Below, one piece after another: positions 26,980 through 34,916 of a stretch of 64,000 nucleotides of DNA. The position numbers were made by a program, and so were the translations under genes. Every line of letters starts with the position of its first letter. Position 1 is the stretch's first letter. The notes beneath the pieces were generated by a model. It saw only the letters and a program-made list of their open reading frames with translations. It was not told where the DNA came from and did no database searches. This stretch comes from Flavihumibacter rivuli (lineage in GTDB: Bacteria > Bacteroidota > Bacteroidia > Chitinophagales > Chitinophagaceae): contig NZ_CP092334.1 in assembly GCF_018595685.2 (NCBI RefSeq), forward strand, positions 2,508,001 through 2,572,000, written 5' to 3'.

Positions 26980-28371
26980 TTACCTGGACTGTCCGGGCAA
27001 TTGGTTTTTTTCCCGCCAGATCTGGTTGAAGCTTTTTTCCGGGAAGCTCAGGTCGCCCCGATGTGCTGTCCAGCCCTTGAACAATTTATTGACAGCCCAA
27101 TTCTTCAGCGGGGCCTTCCCCTTATTCATCCATTTGCGGTTCATGCTGGCCATCTTCCAGGCCTTCCAGGCCATCTTTTCTGTCCAGCTTCCTTCCCCTT
27201 CTTCCACTGCTTCATGCCTGTTCTCCAGCAAGAGTTCGTGCAGGTTGATCTTTACTGCGCAGACTTCCGTGCAGTTGCCGCAAAGGGAAGAGGCATGGCT
27301 GAGGTGTTGCCATTCTCCCAATCCGCGAAGGTGTGGCGTGATAACGGATCCTATCGGTCCGCTATAGGTGGTGCCATAACTATGGCCACCAATATTCTTA
27401 TATACAGGGCAGGCATTGAGGCAGGCGCCACAACGGATACAATAAAGGCTTTCCCTCATCCTGGGATTGGCGAGGATATTGGTCCTGCCATTATCCAGCA
27501 GGATCACGATCATTTCCTCGGGTCCATCGGTCTCGCCATCCTGCCTTGGTCCCGAAACAATGCTGTTGTAAACAGTTACCTGCTGCCCTGTTCCATAGGT
27601 GGCCAGCAGTGGCCAGAACAGACCCAGGTCGGTCATCGAAGGTATCACCTTCTCGATACCCACGATCACGATATGGGTCTTTGGCCAGGCACAGCTTAGC
27701 CTGGCATTGCCCTCATTTTCCGTTAAGGCGATCGCCCCGATATCACTGATGATGAAATTGGCACCGGTAACACCCACTTCAGCCCTGATGTATTTCTCCC
27801 TTAATTTCTCGCGGGCCACCAAAGTCAGTTCAGTCGGGCTTAGTTTGGGATCCGTACCCAATTTCTCCGCGAACAGTTTGGCAACATCCTCCTTGCTCTT
27901 GTGCATGGCAGGGGTAACGATATGGTAAGGTGTTTCACCGTCCAATTGCTGGATATATTCGCCAAGGTCTGTTTCCACACTTTCAATATGGTTCTCCTCC
28001 AAAAAATCGTTCAGTTTGATCTCCTCGGTGGCCATGCTCTTGCTTTTCACAAGGGTCTTGCAATCTTTCTCCCTGCAGATCTTCAGGATCTCCTGGCGTG
28101 CCTCTTCTGCCGTTTCGGCCCAGATCACTTTTCCACCCCTTGCAGTAAAAGCAGCCTCAAAATTCTCCAACTGTTGGTCCAGTGTCTCCAATGCTCGCCA
28201 CTTGATATTCTTGGCCCTTTCCCTGGCCAGTTGAACATTATCGAACTGCTGCTTACCCTGGGGTACAACAGCATTGTACTTACCAATATTGAAATTGATC
28301 TTGCGGCGGTGTTCGAGGTCTGCCGCCTTCACGGTACTCTTGGCGAGAAAGGTGGATTTGTTGTCTGACAT
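26980..28371 (-). CDS. lutB: LutB/YkgF-like iron-sulphur LUD protein
   Basis: A 463-residue cytoplasmic protein. The LUD domain fills about residues 60-300, with SKSMATEEIKLNDFLE, GANFIISDIGAIALTENEGNARL and EKVIPSMTDLGL. Two ferredoxin-like cluster sites follow: CIRCGACLNACP and CGNCTEVC, the arrangement of LutB. A C-terminal tail (DUF3390-like, KAWKMASMNRKWMNKGK) matches the family. In known systems LutB acts with LutA and LutC in L-lactate oxidation. Here the LutC-like gene is ~20 kb away and no lutA is present, so activity on lactate is inferred from family only. Confidence 0.92.
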   Translation of the reverse strand: MSDNKSTFLAKSTVKAADLEHRRKINFNIGKYNAVVPQGKQQFDNVQLARERAKNIKWRALETLDQQLENFEAAFTARGGKVIWAETAEEARQEILKICREKDCKTLVKSKSMATEEIKLNDFLEENHIESVETDLGEYIQQLDGETPYHIVTPAMHKSKEDVAKLFAEKLGTDPKLSPTELTLVAREKLREKYIRAEVGVTGANFIISDIGAIALTENEGNARLSCAWPKTHIVIVGIEKVIPSMTDLGLFWPLLATYGTGQQVTVYNSIVSGPRQDGETDGPEEMIVILLDNGRTNILANPRMRESLYCIRCGACLNACPVYKNIGGHSYGTTYSGPIGSVITPHLRGLGEWQHLSHASSLCGNCTEVCAVKINLHELLLENRHEAVEEGEGSWTEKMAWKAWKMASMNRKWMNKGKAPLKNWAVNKLFKGWTAHRGDLSFPEKSFNQIWREKNQLPGQSR

Positions 28372-28444
28372 CTGCTGAAGATAGTTGCCGATTTAACCAG
28401 GCAACAGGTTATTCAAAATTAATGGTTCAGGAATTGAGCGAACC

Positions 28445-29020
28445 TCATTTCTTTTGGTACATCTGGTAATAGGCATCCAGCGCTTCGTAATACTCCTCCC
28501 CGTATTTCCTGATGATGGCCTCCTTCAGGAACTGGTAAACCGGTACTTTCAACTTCTTTCCCAGCGAACAGGCGGGCTGACAAAGGGTTTCCCGGGGTTC
28601 ATAATTGACGAGGTCATACTCTTTGCCTACTTTGATGCGGATGGGGAACAGATGACAACTGATGGGCTTCTTCCAGGTGATCTTTCCCTCGTAATAAGCT
28701 TGTTCGAATGCGCATTTGATGATGCCCGCCTCATCCTTATACCCATAGGCACACATGCCCCCATCTATGGCGGGGGTTACCCATCCGTATTCCTTATCGT
28801 ATTGGTAGCGCCCCCTTCTTTCTATCTCACGGATACCATCCCTGGTGAGATACGGCTTTATCACTTCATACACGTCATTGATTATTTCCAGTTCAGCAGT
28901 CTCCAGCGGTGCTCCTGTATCCCCGTCTTCACAACATCCACCCTTGCACCGGGAAAGGTCGCACACAAATTTTTCCTCAATAACCTCATCGCTTACCAAA
29001 GTGTTATCGATAACGATCAT
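28445..29020 (-). CDS. DUF3109 family protein
   Basis: A 191-residue protein of the DUF3109 family. The cysteine pattern is characteristic: CDLSRCKGGCCEDGDTGAPL near the N-terminus, then CAYGYKD, CAFEQAYYEG, ISCHLFPIRI and CQPACSLG, eight or more cysteines that could bind an iron-sulphur cluster or zinc. There is no signal peptide. Function is unknown. ATG 29020 is used; a frame starting at a TTG 36 bases earlier carries residues unlike the family. A TACCTTTG promoter box lies just upstream. Confidence 0.9.
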   Translation of the reverse strand: MIVIDNTLVSDEVIEEKFVCDLSRCKGGCCEDGDTGAPLETAELEIINDVYEVIKPYLTRDGIREIERRGRYQYDKEYGWVTPAIDGGMCAYGYKDEAGIIKCAFEQAYYEGKITWKKPISCHLFPIRIKVGKEYDLVNYEPRETLCQPACSLGKKLKVPVYQFLKEAIIRKYGEEYYEALDAYYQMYQKK

Positions 29021-29033
29021 ACCCGATTTTTTG

Positions 29034-29041
29034 CAAAGGTA
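29034..29041 (-). promoter_or_regulatory. -7 box for the DUF3109 gene
   Basis: On the minus strand this reads TACCTTTG, an exact TAnnTTTG match 13 bases before the ATG. Confidence 0.5.
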
Positions 29042-29135
29042 ACAGTTCCCGGTCAAGCATAATTTTCAGTACCTTTAGGCTTCTATCCACCCTTCCAAAC
29101 ATGGTTGTATTCTTTAACCCTCAAAAAGGTTAGCC

Positions 29136-29432
29136 ATGTATATCATCAGGGACATTTTCTACCTCCACTTCGGCCATTTTAAAGCTGCCAAAGCGCTGAT
29201 GGACGAAGCCAGGTCAAACAAATTGATGCCGGAAGCCAAAGCCATTCGGGTACTCAGCGATTTCACCGGTCATTCCTACAGACTGATCATGGAAGAAGGC
29301 TTTTCTTCCCTGGCGGAATATGAACAGTCGCTTTCGGCAGGTATGGGACAGGGCGACTGGAAAAACTGGTACGAAAAATTCAAAAGCCATGTGGCCCATT
29401 CTGAAAGGGAGATCCTGAAGGTTGTTGACTAA
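29136..29432 (+). CDS. Small protein, possibly a dimeric alpha-beta barrel
   Basis: A 98-residue protein without signal peptide. It reads MYIIRDIFYLHFGHF, then helix-rich KAAKALMDEARSN, a strand (IRVLSDFTGHSYRLIMEE) and another helix, which is the order of a NIPSNAP-like dimeric alpha-beta barrel. That is a fold impression, not a family match. A GG-rich AAAAAGG stretch lies 6 bases before the ATG. A ten-codon open frame (29101-29133) ends 2 bases before this ATG. Neighbours are convergent with it. Confidence 0.65.
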   Translation: MYIIRDIFYLHFGHFKAAKALMDEARSNKLMPEAKAIRVLSDFTGHSYRLIMEEGFSSLAEYEQSLSAGMGQGDWKNWYEKFKSHVAHSEREILKVVD

Positions 29433-29514
29433 ATGACCCGAAGGCAGCCAGAACCTGTCTCACCTGCACAAATTTGGGCAGGCTAATAGCTATTGCCCTG
29501 GTTAAACAGGAACA

Positions 29515-30174
29515 TCATTTCCACCTCAGGGTATTGATGATATGCTGCATGTCCTTCTTCAGGAACTCATTGACTGGCCTCAATGAATCTTCATTAGGGG
29601 TAGCATCGAAATAGAGTGCCCCACGAAGGAAATGCTTTGTGGAGTCACTAACGAGGAACTGGTTGGCTGTTGCCGTATTACCGCCGATACGGAAATAGAT
29701 CCCATCGATACCATTGGGGGTAGTGAATACCGAATCGTCAATGGAAGTGGCTTTATAGCTATGCTTGAAGGAGAGCTGGTAGGATCCTGTCAGCAGTCTT
29801 TCAAAAGTATTCTTGCCGACCGAATCAACGTATTCGCCTTTAGTGTTCTTCACTTTATAGCGGGAGATGCCACCTATCTGGTTATAACTGATGTAAATCT
29901 TCCCGCCAAAATCGGGGAACTCCAGGTTGATCCAATAAGGGTTCTCTGGCTGCTCTTCAAAAAAAGTGCTATCCTGGATCACCCTGGCATAGACCGGGTA
30001 TTCAAAAGTATAGGGATAGCCTGGCTTTTCGAAGACCTGGTATTGATGTTCAGGGAAATGGATGGTGTAATATCCCCTGGGCTTGGGCGTATAGGGGCTA
30101 TTACAAGCCGCGGCCATGAGCAGCAATACAACTGCTATTGAAAAAGCGAGATTTCGCTTGAATTCCTTCTTCAT
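29515..30174 (-). CDS. gldD: Gliding motility lipoprotein GldD
   Basis: A 219-residue lipoprotein (lipobox MAAAC, Cys24) with the GldD start SPYTPKPRGYYTIHFPEHQY. In Flavobacterium johnsoniae GldD is required for gliding and for type IX secretion. The rest is beta-rich and ends with DMQHIINTLRWK, as in the family. It follows gldE by 15 bases on the same strand, in the usual ssb-gldE-gldD order. Identification is from the N-terminal signature and the neighbourhood. Confidence 0.92.
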   Translation of the reverse strand: MKKEFKRNLAFSIAVVLLLMAAACNSPYTPKPRGYYTIHFPEHQYQVFEKPGYPYTFEYPVYARVIQDSTFFEEQPENPYWINLEFPDFGGKIYISYNQIGGISRYKVKNTKGEYVDSVGKNTFERLLTGSYQLSFKHSYKATSIDDSVFTTPNGIDGIYFRIGGNTATANQFLVSDSTKHFLRGALYFDATPNEDSLRPVNEFLKKDMQHIINTLRWK

Positions 30175-30189
30175 GTCAATTAATAGGTT

Positions 30190-31503
30190 CTAGGATTTTA
30201 TGGTCACTTTTACTTTCTGGATCCTGTTACGGTCCAATTCCACCACCGTGAACTGGAAATCCCCCACTTCAACCATTTCATCCTGTGCAGGTATTTTTCC
30301 GGCTATCTCAAGCACCAGGCCTGCGAGGGAATCACTATCCCCTTTCACCTGGTCAAATGTATTGACAGGCAGTCCCATCATCCGGCAAACATCGTGGATC
30401 ATGGTTCGGCCTTCAAAGATATAGTTGCGATCGTCCAGTTTCTTGTTAACGCTATCTTCCTCATCAAACTCATCGCGGATATCACCGATGATCTCCTCCA
30501 TAATGTCTTCAAGGGTGACAATACCACTGGTGCCACCAAACTCATCCACCACAACGGCAAAGTGGGTCCTTCTGGCCCGGAAGTCCTGCAGCAGGTCTTC
30601 GATCATTTTCTGCTCATGCACGAAATAGGGTTGACGCATCAGGGTATGCCAGTCGAAGTCATCATCTTCCTTGAGGAAGGGCAGGATGTCCTTGGTATGC
30701 AAGACCCCCATCACATCATCCAGGCTATTCCTGTAAACGGGAACCCTTGAATAATGGAACTCTTCCAGCAGTTTTACAAGGTCAACAAAACGGGTATTGT
30801 AGTCCACTCCACTCACATCAAGCCTGGTACGCATTACCTGCTTCACCGTAATATTCCCAAACTTCGCGATCCCCCGGAGGATATTCTTCTCCTCCTCTGA
30901 TGCATTGCTATCTTCCTCCAATTCCTCGAAATGGCTGGTGGTATAATCCGCACCAAGTTTTTTCTCGATGCCATCGGTCATATCGACCATCCATCCGCTT
31001 ACCCTTTTGAAGAGCAGGTGCACGATCTCCACCAGAAAAGAGGCATCACGGGCAAAGCGCAGGTTGTTCTGAGAGGCATATACCTTGGGCAACACTTCCC
31101 CAAACAAAACGAGGAAGAAAGTCACCAGCAGCACCTTGATCAGGAAATCAACAAACCACCAGTTAGCCTTGATGGGCAGTAACTGGTCGATCAGGAAGTT
31201 AGAGAGGATGATGATGGTGATGTTCACGAGTGCATTGCCAATACGCATGGAACCCAATAATAGCTTGGGTTCATCCAGCAGGTTCACGATCCTTTTCCAG
31301 GATGCGCCCTGCTTGGTCTTCAGCATATTGATATCCTTGTTCGACAGGCTGAAGAATGCCACTTCAGCACCGGAGAGGAAATAGGAAATGATCAGCAGCA
31401 CCAGGATCACGATCACCAAAAATGTAGTGCCCTGCAGGTTGGCTGCCAGCAATAAGGGAGTCCAAAGCATAGATAATAATGAATCGACCGATGCGTAATC
31501 CAA
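30190..31503 (-). CDS. gldE: GldE, CNNM/CorC-type membrane protein
   Basis: A 437-residue membrane protein: four hydrophobic segments in a DUF21/CNNM domain (FLSGAEVAFFSLS is a hallmark), two CBS domains around RVPVYRNSLDDVMGVLHTKD and VVVDEFGGTSGIVTLEDIMEEIIGDI, and a C-terminal CorC_HlyC domain. In F. johnsoniae GldE is a paralogue-like partner of GldD that aids gliding. The frame opens at TTG 31503; the first ATG is at 31470 and would remove eleven residues. It lies between ssb and gldD. Confidence 0.9.
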   Translation of the reverse strand: MDYASVDSLLSMLWTPLLLAANLQGTTFLVIVILVLLIISYFLSGAEVAFFSLSNKDINMLKTKQGASWKRIVNLLDEPKLLLGSMRIGNALVNITIIILSNFLIDQLLPIKANWWFVDFLIKVLLVTFFLVLFGEVLPKVYASQNNLRFARDASFLVEIVHLLFKRVSGWMVDMTDGIEKKLGADYTTSHFEELEEDSNASEEEKNILRGIAKFGNITVKQVMRTRLDVSGVDYNTRFVDLVKLLEEFHYSRVPVYRNSLDDVMGVLHTKDILPFLKEDDDFDWHTLMRQPYFVHEQKMIEDLLQDFRARRTHFAVVVDEFGGTSGIVTLEDIMEEIIGDIRDEFDEEDSVNKKLDDRNYIFEGRTMIHDVCRMMGLPVNTFDQVKGDSDSLAGLVLEIAGKIPAQDEMVEVGDFQFTVVELDRNRIQKVKVTIKS

Positions 31504-31593
31504 AGCAGTTGTTTTTCGTTATCAATCCTTGCACCAATACAAAGGCAGGTCTTTATGGCCTGCCTGGAATGCAAATTTGCATAATTTATTGGA

Positions 31594-32028
31594 TCAGAAA
31601 GGGAGGTCCTGGTTAGGTTCTGGTGGAGCGTCGGCACTACTCATGCCTTCCATACCCTCACCGGGGAAACCATTGAATCCCTGGCCATGCAGGTCAGTGC
31701 GCTTATCCAGCATGATCAGGTTATCCCCTACTACCTCGGTTGCAAATTTCTTATTGCCTTCCTTATCCTCCCAACTCCTTGTCCTGAGCCGGCCTTCAAT
31801 ATAGACCAGGCTGCCTTTATGCAGGTATTTCTGTGCCAGTTCAGCTAATCCCCTCCATAAAACCACAGTGTGCCATTCCGTCTGTGAGATCAATTTTCCT
31901 GCCCTGTCCTTGTAGGTCTCTGTTGTTGCCAGGGAAAATTTTGCCACTGCAATATTACCTTCCAGGTATTGAACATCCGGGTCCTTTCCCAGATTACCTA
32001 TCAGCATCACCCTGTTTACGCCTCTCAT
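31594..32028 (-). CDS. ssb: Single-stranded DNA-binding protein
   Basis: Coats single-stranded DNA in replication and repair. The 144-residue protein has the OB-fold start NRVMLIGNLGKDPDVQYL, the SQTEWHTVVLWRGLAE segment and the GSLVYIEGRLRTRSW strand. A glycine/proline-rich linker leads to the acidic tip ending QDLPF, the tail that recruits partner proteins. ATG 32028 (MRGVNR) matches the family; an in-frame start at 32136 would add 36 residues unlike any SSB. It sits directly after mutY on the same strand. Confidence 0.96.
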   Translation of the reverse strand: MRGVNRVMLIGNLGKDPDVQYLEGNIAVAKFSLATTETYKDRAGKLISQTEWHTVVLWRGLAELAQKYLHKGSLVYIEGRLRTRSWEDKEGNKKFATEVVGDNLIMLDKRTDLHGQGFNGFPGEGMEGMSSADAPPEPNQDLPF

Positions 32029-32145
32029 AAAATTCCTTTTTAGGTTATGATTCGCCTGTTGACCACGTTTACTACTCTTAAAATTAATTTTTTTTATACT
32101 ATCCTTTCCATTTTTTATCAGGAAGCTATCCACCATCCTGACAAC

Positions 32146-33210
32146 CTATACACCAAGCAGGTCGGCCCTTTCAAGATAACTTGAGATGAAGCGGGGGAAG
32201 GCCAGCTTACGCAGTTCCTCTGGCGTGATTGCCTGGTAGCCATATTTGGGGGAAAGTGGTCCCTGCAATTCAACATGGATGAACCTTCCGGTGATGGTCT
32301 GGTGGGTCAGTTGCTGTCTTGACTCAGGTGAGATCCATAGTACCCTTGCCTTGCTCAGGCCAAAAGCTGATCTCAGGACTTTCTTCACCTTGCCTTCATT
32401 GATCTCCTGTGGTTCTTCAGGTTCCCAAAGTACCCACTCATGCAGGTTCTGCCAGATATCCTTCCCTTCACGTTTCCGGATATAATACTTACCCTCGTAA
32501 AAGAGAATGAAATAATACAGGTAACGGTTCCTTTTCTGGATCGATTTGGATTTGACCGGCAGGGTTTCTACCAGTCCCAGCTTGTAAGCCTCACATTCTT
32601 CCTTCAGCACACAGGTTTCACATAGGGGCTGTCGAGGTTTACACACGATGGCACCGAAATCCATGATGGCCTGGTTGTAGATGGCAGGCTCTTCCTTATT
32701 GAGCAGTGCATCTGCAAGCTGCTGGTAAAGCTTTTTACCGGCTGGGCTATCGATGGGGGTGTTGATGCCAAAAAAGCGGGAAAGCACCCTGAAAACATTG
32801 CCATCGATCACTGCATGGGGAAGGTTGTAGGCGAAGGAGGCAATGGCCGCAGCGGTATAGGGACCTACCCCTTTGAGTTTAAGGATCTGTTCATGGGTAT
32901 CCGGGAATTTACCCCCCAGATCGAAGGCTATATGCCTTGCCGTGGCCAGCAGGTTCTTACACCTGCTGTAATACCCCAGTCCTTCCCAGAGCTTGAAGAC
33001 CTCTTCATCGGGGGCCAGGGCCAGGTCAGTGATGGAGGGGAATCGGCTGGTGAACCGGTTGTAATAGTCAAGCCCCTGCTCTACCCTTGTTTGTTGCAGC
33101 ATTACCTCGCTAAGCCAGATCCGGTAAGGATCGCGCTCACCTTTCCAGGGCATTTGGCGCTGGTTGAGGTGATGATGCCAGTGAATAAGGTTTTTAGAAA
33201 AGTCAGTCAT
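32146..33210 (-). CDS. mutY: A/G-specific adenine glycosylase
   Basis: Removes adenine paired with 8-oxoguanine. The 354-residue protein has the glycosylase core with E35 (LSEVMLQQTRV), helix-hairpin-helix LKGVGPYTAAAIASFAY and catalytic D136 (HAVIDGNVFRV), an iron-sulphur site C190-x6-C197-x2-C200-x5-C206, and a C-terminal NUDIX-like domain (RNRYLYYFILFYEGKYYIRKREGKDIWQ) that recognises 8-oxoG. It begins the minus-strand mutY-ssb-gldE-gldD group. Length is normal. Confidence 0.97.
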   Translation of the reverse strand: MTDFSKNLIHWHHHLNQRQMPWKGERDPYRIWLSEVMLQQTRVEQGLDYYNRFTSRFPSITDLALAPDEEVFKLWEGLGYYSRCKNLLATARHIAFDLGGKFPDTHEQILKLKGVGPYTAAAIASFAYNLPHAVIDGNVFRVLSRFFGINTPIDSPAGKKLYQQLADALLNKEEPAIYNQAIMDFGAIVCKPRQPLCETCVLKEECEAYKLGLVETLPVKSKSIQKRNRYLYYFILFYEGKYYIRKREGKDIWQNLHEWVLWEPEEPQEINEGKVKKVLRSAFGLSKARVLWISPESRQQLTHQTITGRFIHVELQGPLSPKYGYQAITPEELRKLAFPRFISSYLERADLLGV

Positions 33211-33331
33211 ATTTCCATTACAACAAACGAAAAAAAATACTTTTTCAGGTATTTGGGGAAAATTATTTCATTTAAGTTCAAAATCAATAAATTGCATATG
33301 TATTGCACGGGTAAGAAGATTAGTTTATATT

Positions 33332-33353
33332 AACAAACAAATTCATGTTTGTT
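33332..33353 (+). promoter_or_regulatory. Inverted repeat in the HU leader
   Basis: AACAAAC, eight bases, GTTTGTT: a 7-bp inverted repeat about 60 bases before the HU start, in an AT-rich 200-base gap. It may be an operator or weak hairpin. Confidence 0.3.
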
Positions 33354-33413
33354 CTGGAACCCGGGAATCCGGCTCCATCCGACACTTGATAACCAACATA
33401 AACAGGTGAAACA

Positions 33414-33734
33414 ATGAGAAAGGCCGACCTCATCAATCAAATTGCAGAGAAAACCGGAATCCCCAAGGTGGATGTTCTGGTTGCCCTCGAAGCCATGTTC
33501 AAGGAAGTAAAGGACACATTGGCTCAGGGCGAGAACATTTACATCCGCGGATTTGGCAGCTTCATTACCAAGAAAAGGGCAGCCAAGATTGGTCGTAACA
33601 TCAAGAAGAATGTTGCGGTTGAGATACCCGAGCATTATATTCCTGCCTTTAAACCTGCCAAGGAGTTCATCCAGGAGGTTAAAAAACTCAAAACAGTCAA
33701 GGAAGGACAACCAAACCCCGATGAAGAGATGTAA
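33414..33734 (+). CDS. HU/IHF-family nucleoid protein
   Basis: A 106-residue dimeric DNA-bending protein. It has MRKADLINQIAEKTGIPKVDV, the GxGSF turn in NIYIRGFGSFITKKRAAKIGRN, and EIPEHYIPAFKPAKEF where the DNA-intercalating proline lies in the arm. The last ~14 residues (VKEGQPNPDEEM) are an acidic extension beyond the usual 90-residue HU, common in Bacteroidota. A promoter box for the next gene overlaps its stop codon. Confidence 0.95.
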   Translation: MRKADLINQIAEKTGIPKVDVLVALEAMFKEVKDTLAQGENIYIRGFGSFITKKRAAKIGRNIKKNVAVEIPEHYIPAFKPAKEFIQEVKKLKTVKEGQPNPDEEM

Positions 33735-33739
33735 TTTTG
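33732..33739 (+). promoter_or_regulatory. -7 box overlapping the HU stop codon
   Basis: TAATTTTG, an exact TAnnTTTG match whose first three bases are the HU stop TAA. It would drive the TPR protein gene separately. Confidence 0.4.
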
Positions 33740-33757
33740 CATCCTTAATCGGAAAAG

Positions 33758-34600
33758 GTGAAAAAACAACAAATGATCCTGGTTGGCAGCGGTATTGGAA
33801 TACTGCTGCTGGTTTATTTTTTCGGAAAGACGGTTCCGCCTAAAAAAGATACCCCTGCCTCCCAGGCAGCGGGAAAAGCCTTTGATATTCAATCTGCTAT
33901 CCAAGCGGCTACTGCCCAATTGCCGGCATCCCAGCAAACCTATGTTAACGGCCTCAGCCAATCGGTGGTAAGGGGTGATGTTAACGAGCAAAAGATCAAG
34001 ACCTACCGCCAGCTTGCGGCCTTCTGGAGTGATTCGGCCCAGGCCTTCATGCCCTTTGCTTATTATACTGCTGAAGCAGCCAAGTTGGAAAATTCTGAAA
34101 AAAGTCTCACCTTTGCAGCCCAATTATTATTGGACAACCTGAGAGGCGTTGAACAACCGGAGATCAAATCCTGGCTGGCCAGCCAATCAAAAGAGCTTTT
34201 TGAAAAGGCTTTAGTACTGAATCCCGACAATGATTCCCTGAAGGTTGGGCTGGGCAGCACCTATATTTTTGGCGCACCTGCCGACAACCCACAGGAAGTG
34301 ATGAAGGGCATCCAGCAGATCCTGGAAGTGAGCCGTAAGGATTCCACCAATATCTATGCCCAGAAAATGCTGGGTGTGGGTGGTATTGTATCGGGTCAGT
34401 ATGATAAAGCAGTGGAGCGATTGGAAAAGGTCGCAGCAAAGGATCCCCACGACCTGGAGGTCCTGCTGATGCTGGGTGAAGGCTATGAAAGGCTTGGCCA
34501 AAAGGCCAGGGCGGTGGAATGGTACCAACACGCTGCAGAACATATTTCCAACCCTGCCCTGAAGGGAGAACTGGAGAAGAGGATCAGGGAATTGAAGTAA
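33758..34600 (+). CDS. Membrane-anchored TPR protein
   Basis: A 280-residue protein with a single N-terminal membrane segment (residues ~7-22) and an otherwise helical body. TPR-like repeats are clearest in the last 150 residues: VLNPDNDSLKVGLGSTYIFG, RKDSTNIYAQKMLGVGGIVSGQYDKAVERLEKV and DPHDLEVLLMLGEGYERLGQKARAVEWYQHAAEH. The start is GTG 33758; an ATG 15 bases on is an alternative. It lies in the conserved HU-TPR-mS38-like-rng order. Partner proteins are unknown. Confidence 0.85.
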   Translation: MKKQQMILVGSGIGILLLVYFFGKTVPPKKDTPASQAAGKAFDIQSAIQAATAQLPASQQTYVNGLSQSVVRGDVNEQKIKTYRQLAAFWSDSAQAFMPFAYYTAEAAKLENSEKSLTFAAQLLLDNLRGVEQPEIKSWLASQSKELFEKALVLNPDNDSLKVGLGSTYIFGAPADNPQEVMKGIQQILEVSRKDSTNIYAQKMLGVGGIVSGQYDKAVERLEKVAAKDPHDLEVLLMLGEGYERLGQKARAVEWYQHAAEHISNPALKGELEKRIRELK

Positions 34601-34633
34601 CACTGAATTGTTAACACTATAAATCGTTGAAAG

Positions 34634-34726
34634 ATGCCTTGTGGTAAAAAAAGAAAGCGTCATAAGATTGCGACGCACAAACGCAAAAAGAGACTGAGAA
34701 AGAATCGTCATAAGAAGAAGAAGTAA
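34634..34726 (+). CDS. AURKAIP1/COX24 (mS38-like) small basic protein
   Basis: A 30-residue protein, MPCGKKRKRHKIATHKRKKR followed by a lysine/arginine tail. It matches the AURKAIP1/COX24 domain known from the mitochondrial small-subunit protein mS38 and from short Bacteroidota proteins. More than half its residues are lysine or arginine and it should bind rRNA. The ATG has AAAG before it and the gene is closed by a 14-bp hairpin terminator. It is very easily missed because of its length. Position between the TPR gene and rng supports a ribosomal role. Confidence 0.88.
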   Translation: MPCGKKRKRHKIATHKRKKRLRKNRHKKKK

Positions 34727-34750
34727 TTTCCTTCTTTCATACCTTCTTTT

Positions 34751-34790
34751 ATAAAGCCGGAATATGTATATTTATTCCGGCTTTATTCCC
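34751..34790 (+). terminator. Terminator after the mS38-like gene
   Basis: 14-bp perfect stem ATAAAGCCGGAATA / TATTCCGGCTTTAT with an 8-base loop, 25 bases past the stop codon. It separates the small gene from rng. Confidence 0.75.
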
Positions 34791-34916
34791 ATTTGCTGAA
34801 CCGATTATTTTCCGGACATCCACCGATTATTGCTAAAACCGGATACCGGACAAGTACAGACCTCTTCAGCGCTTTTCCTTTTGGTGAGATTGGACTGATT
34901 GTAAAAGAATTATCGA

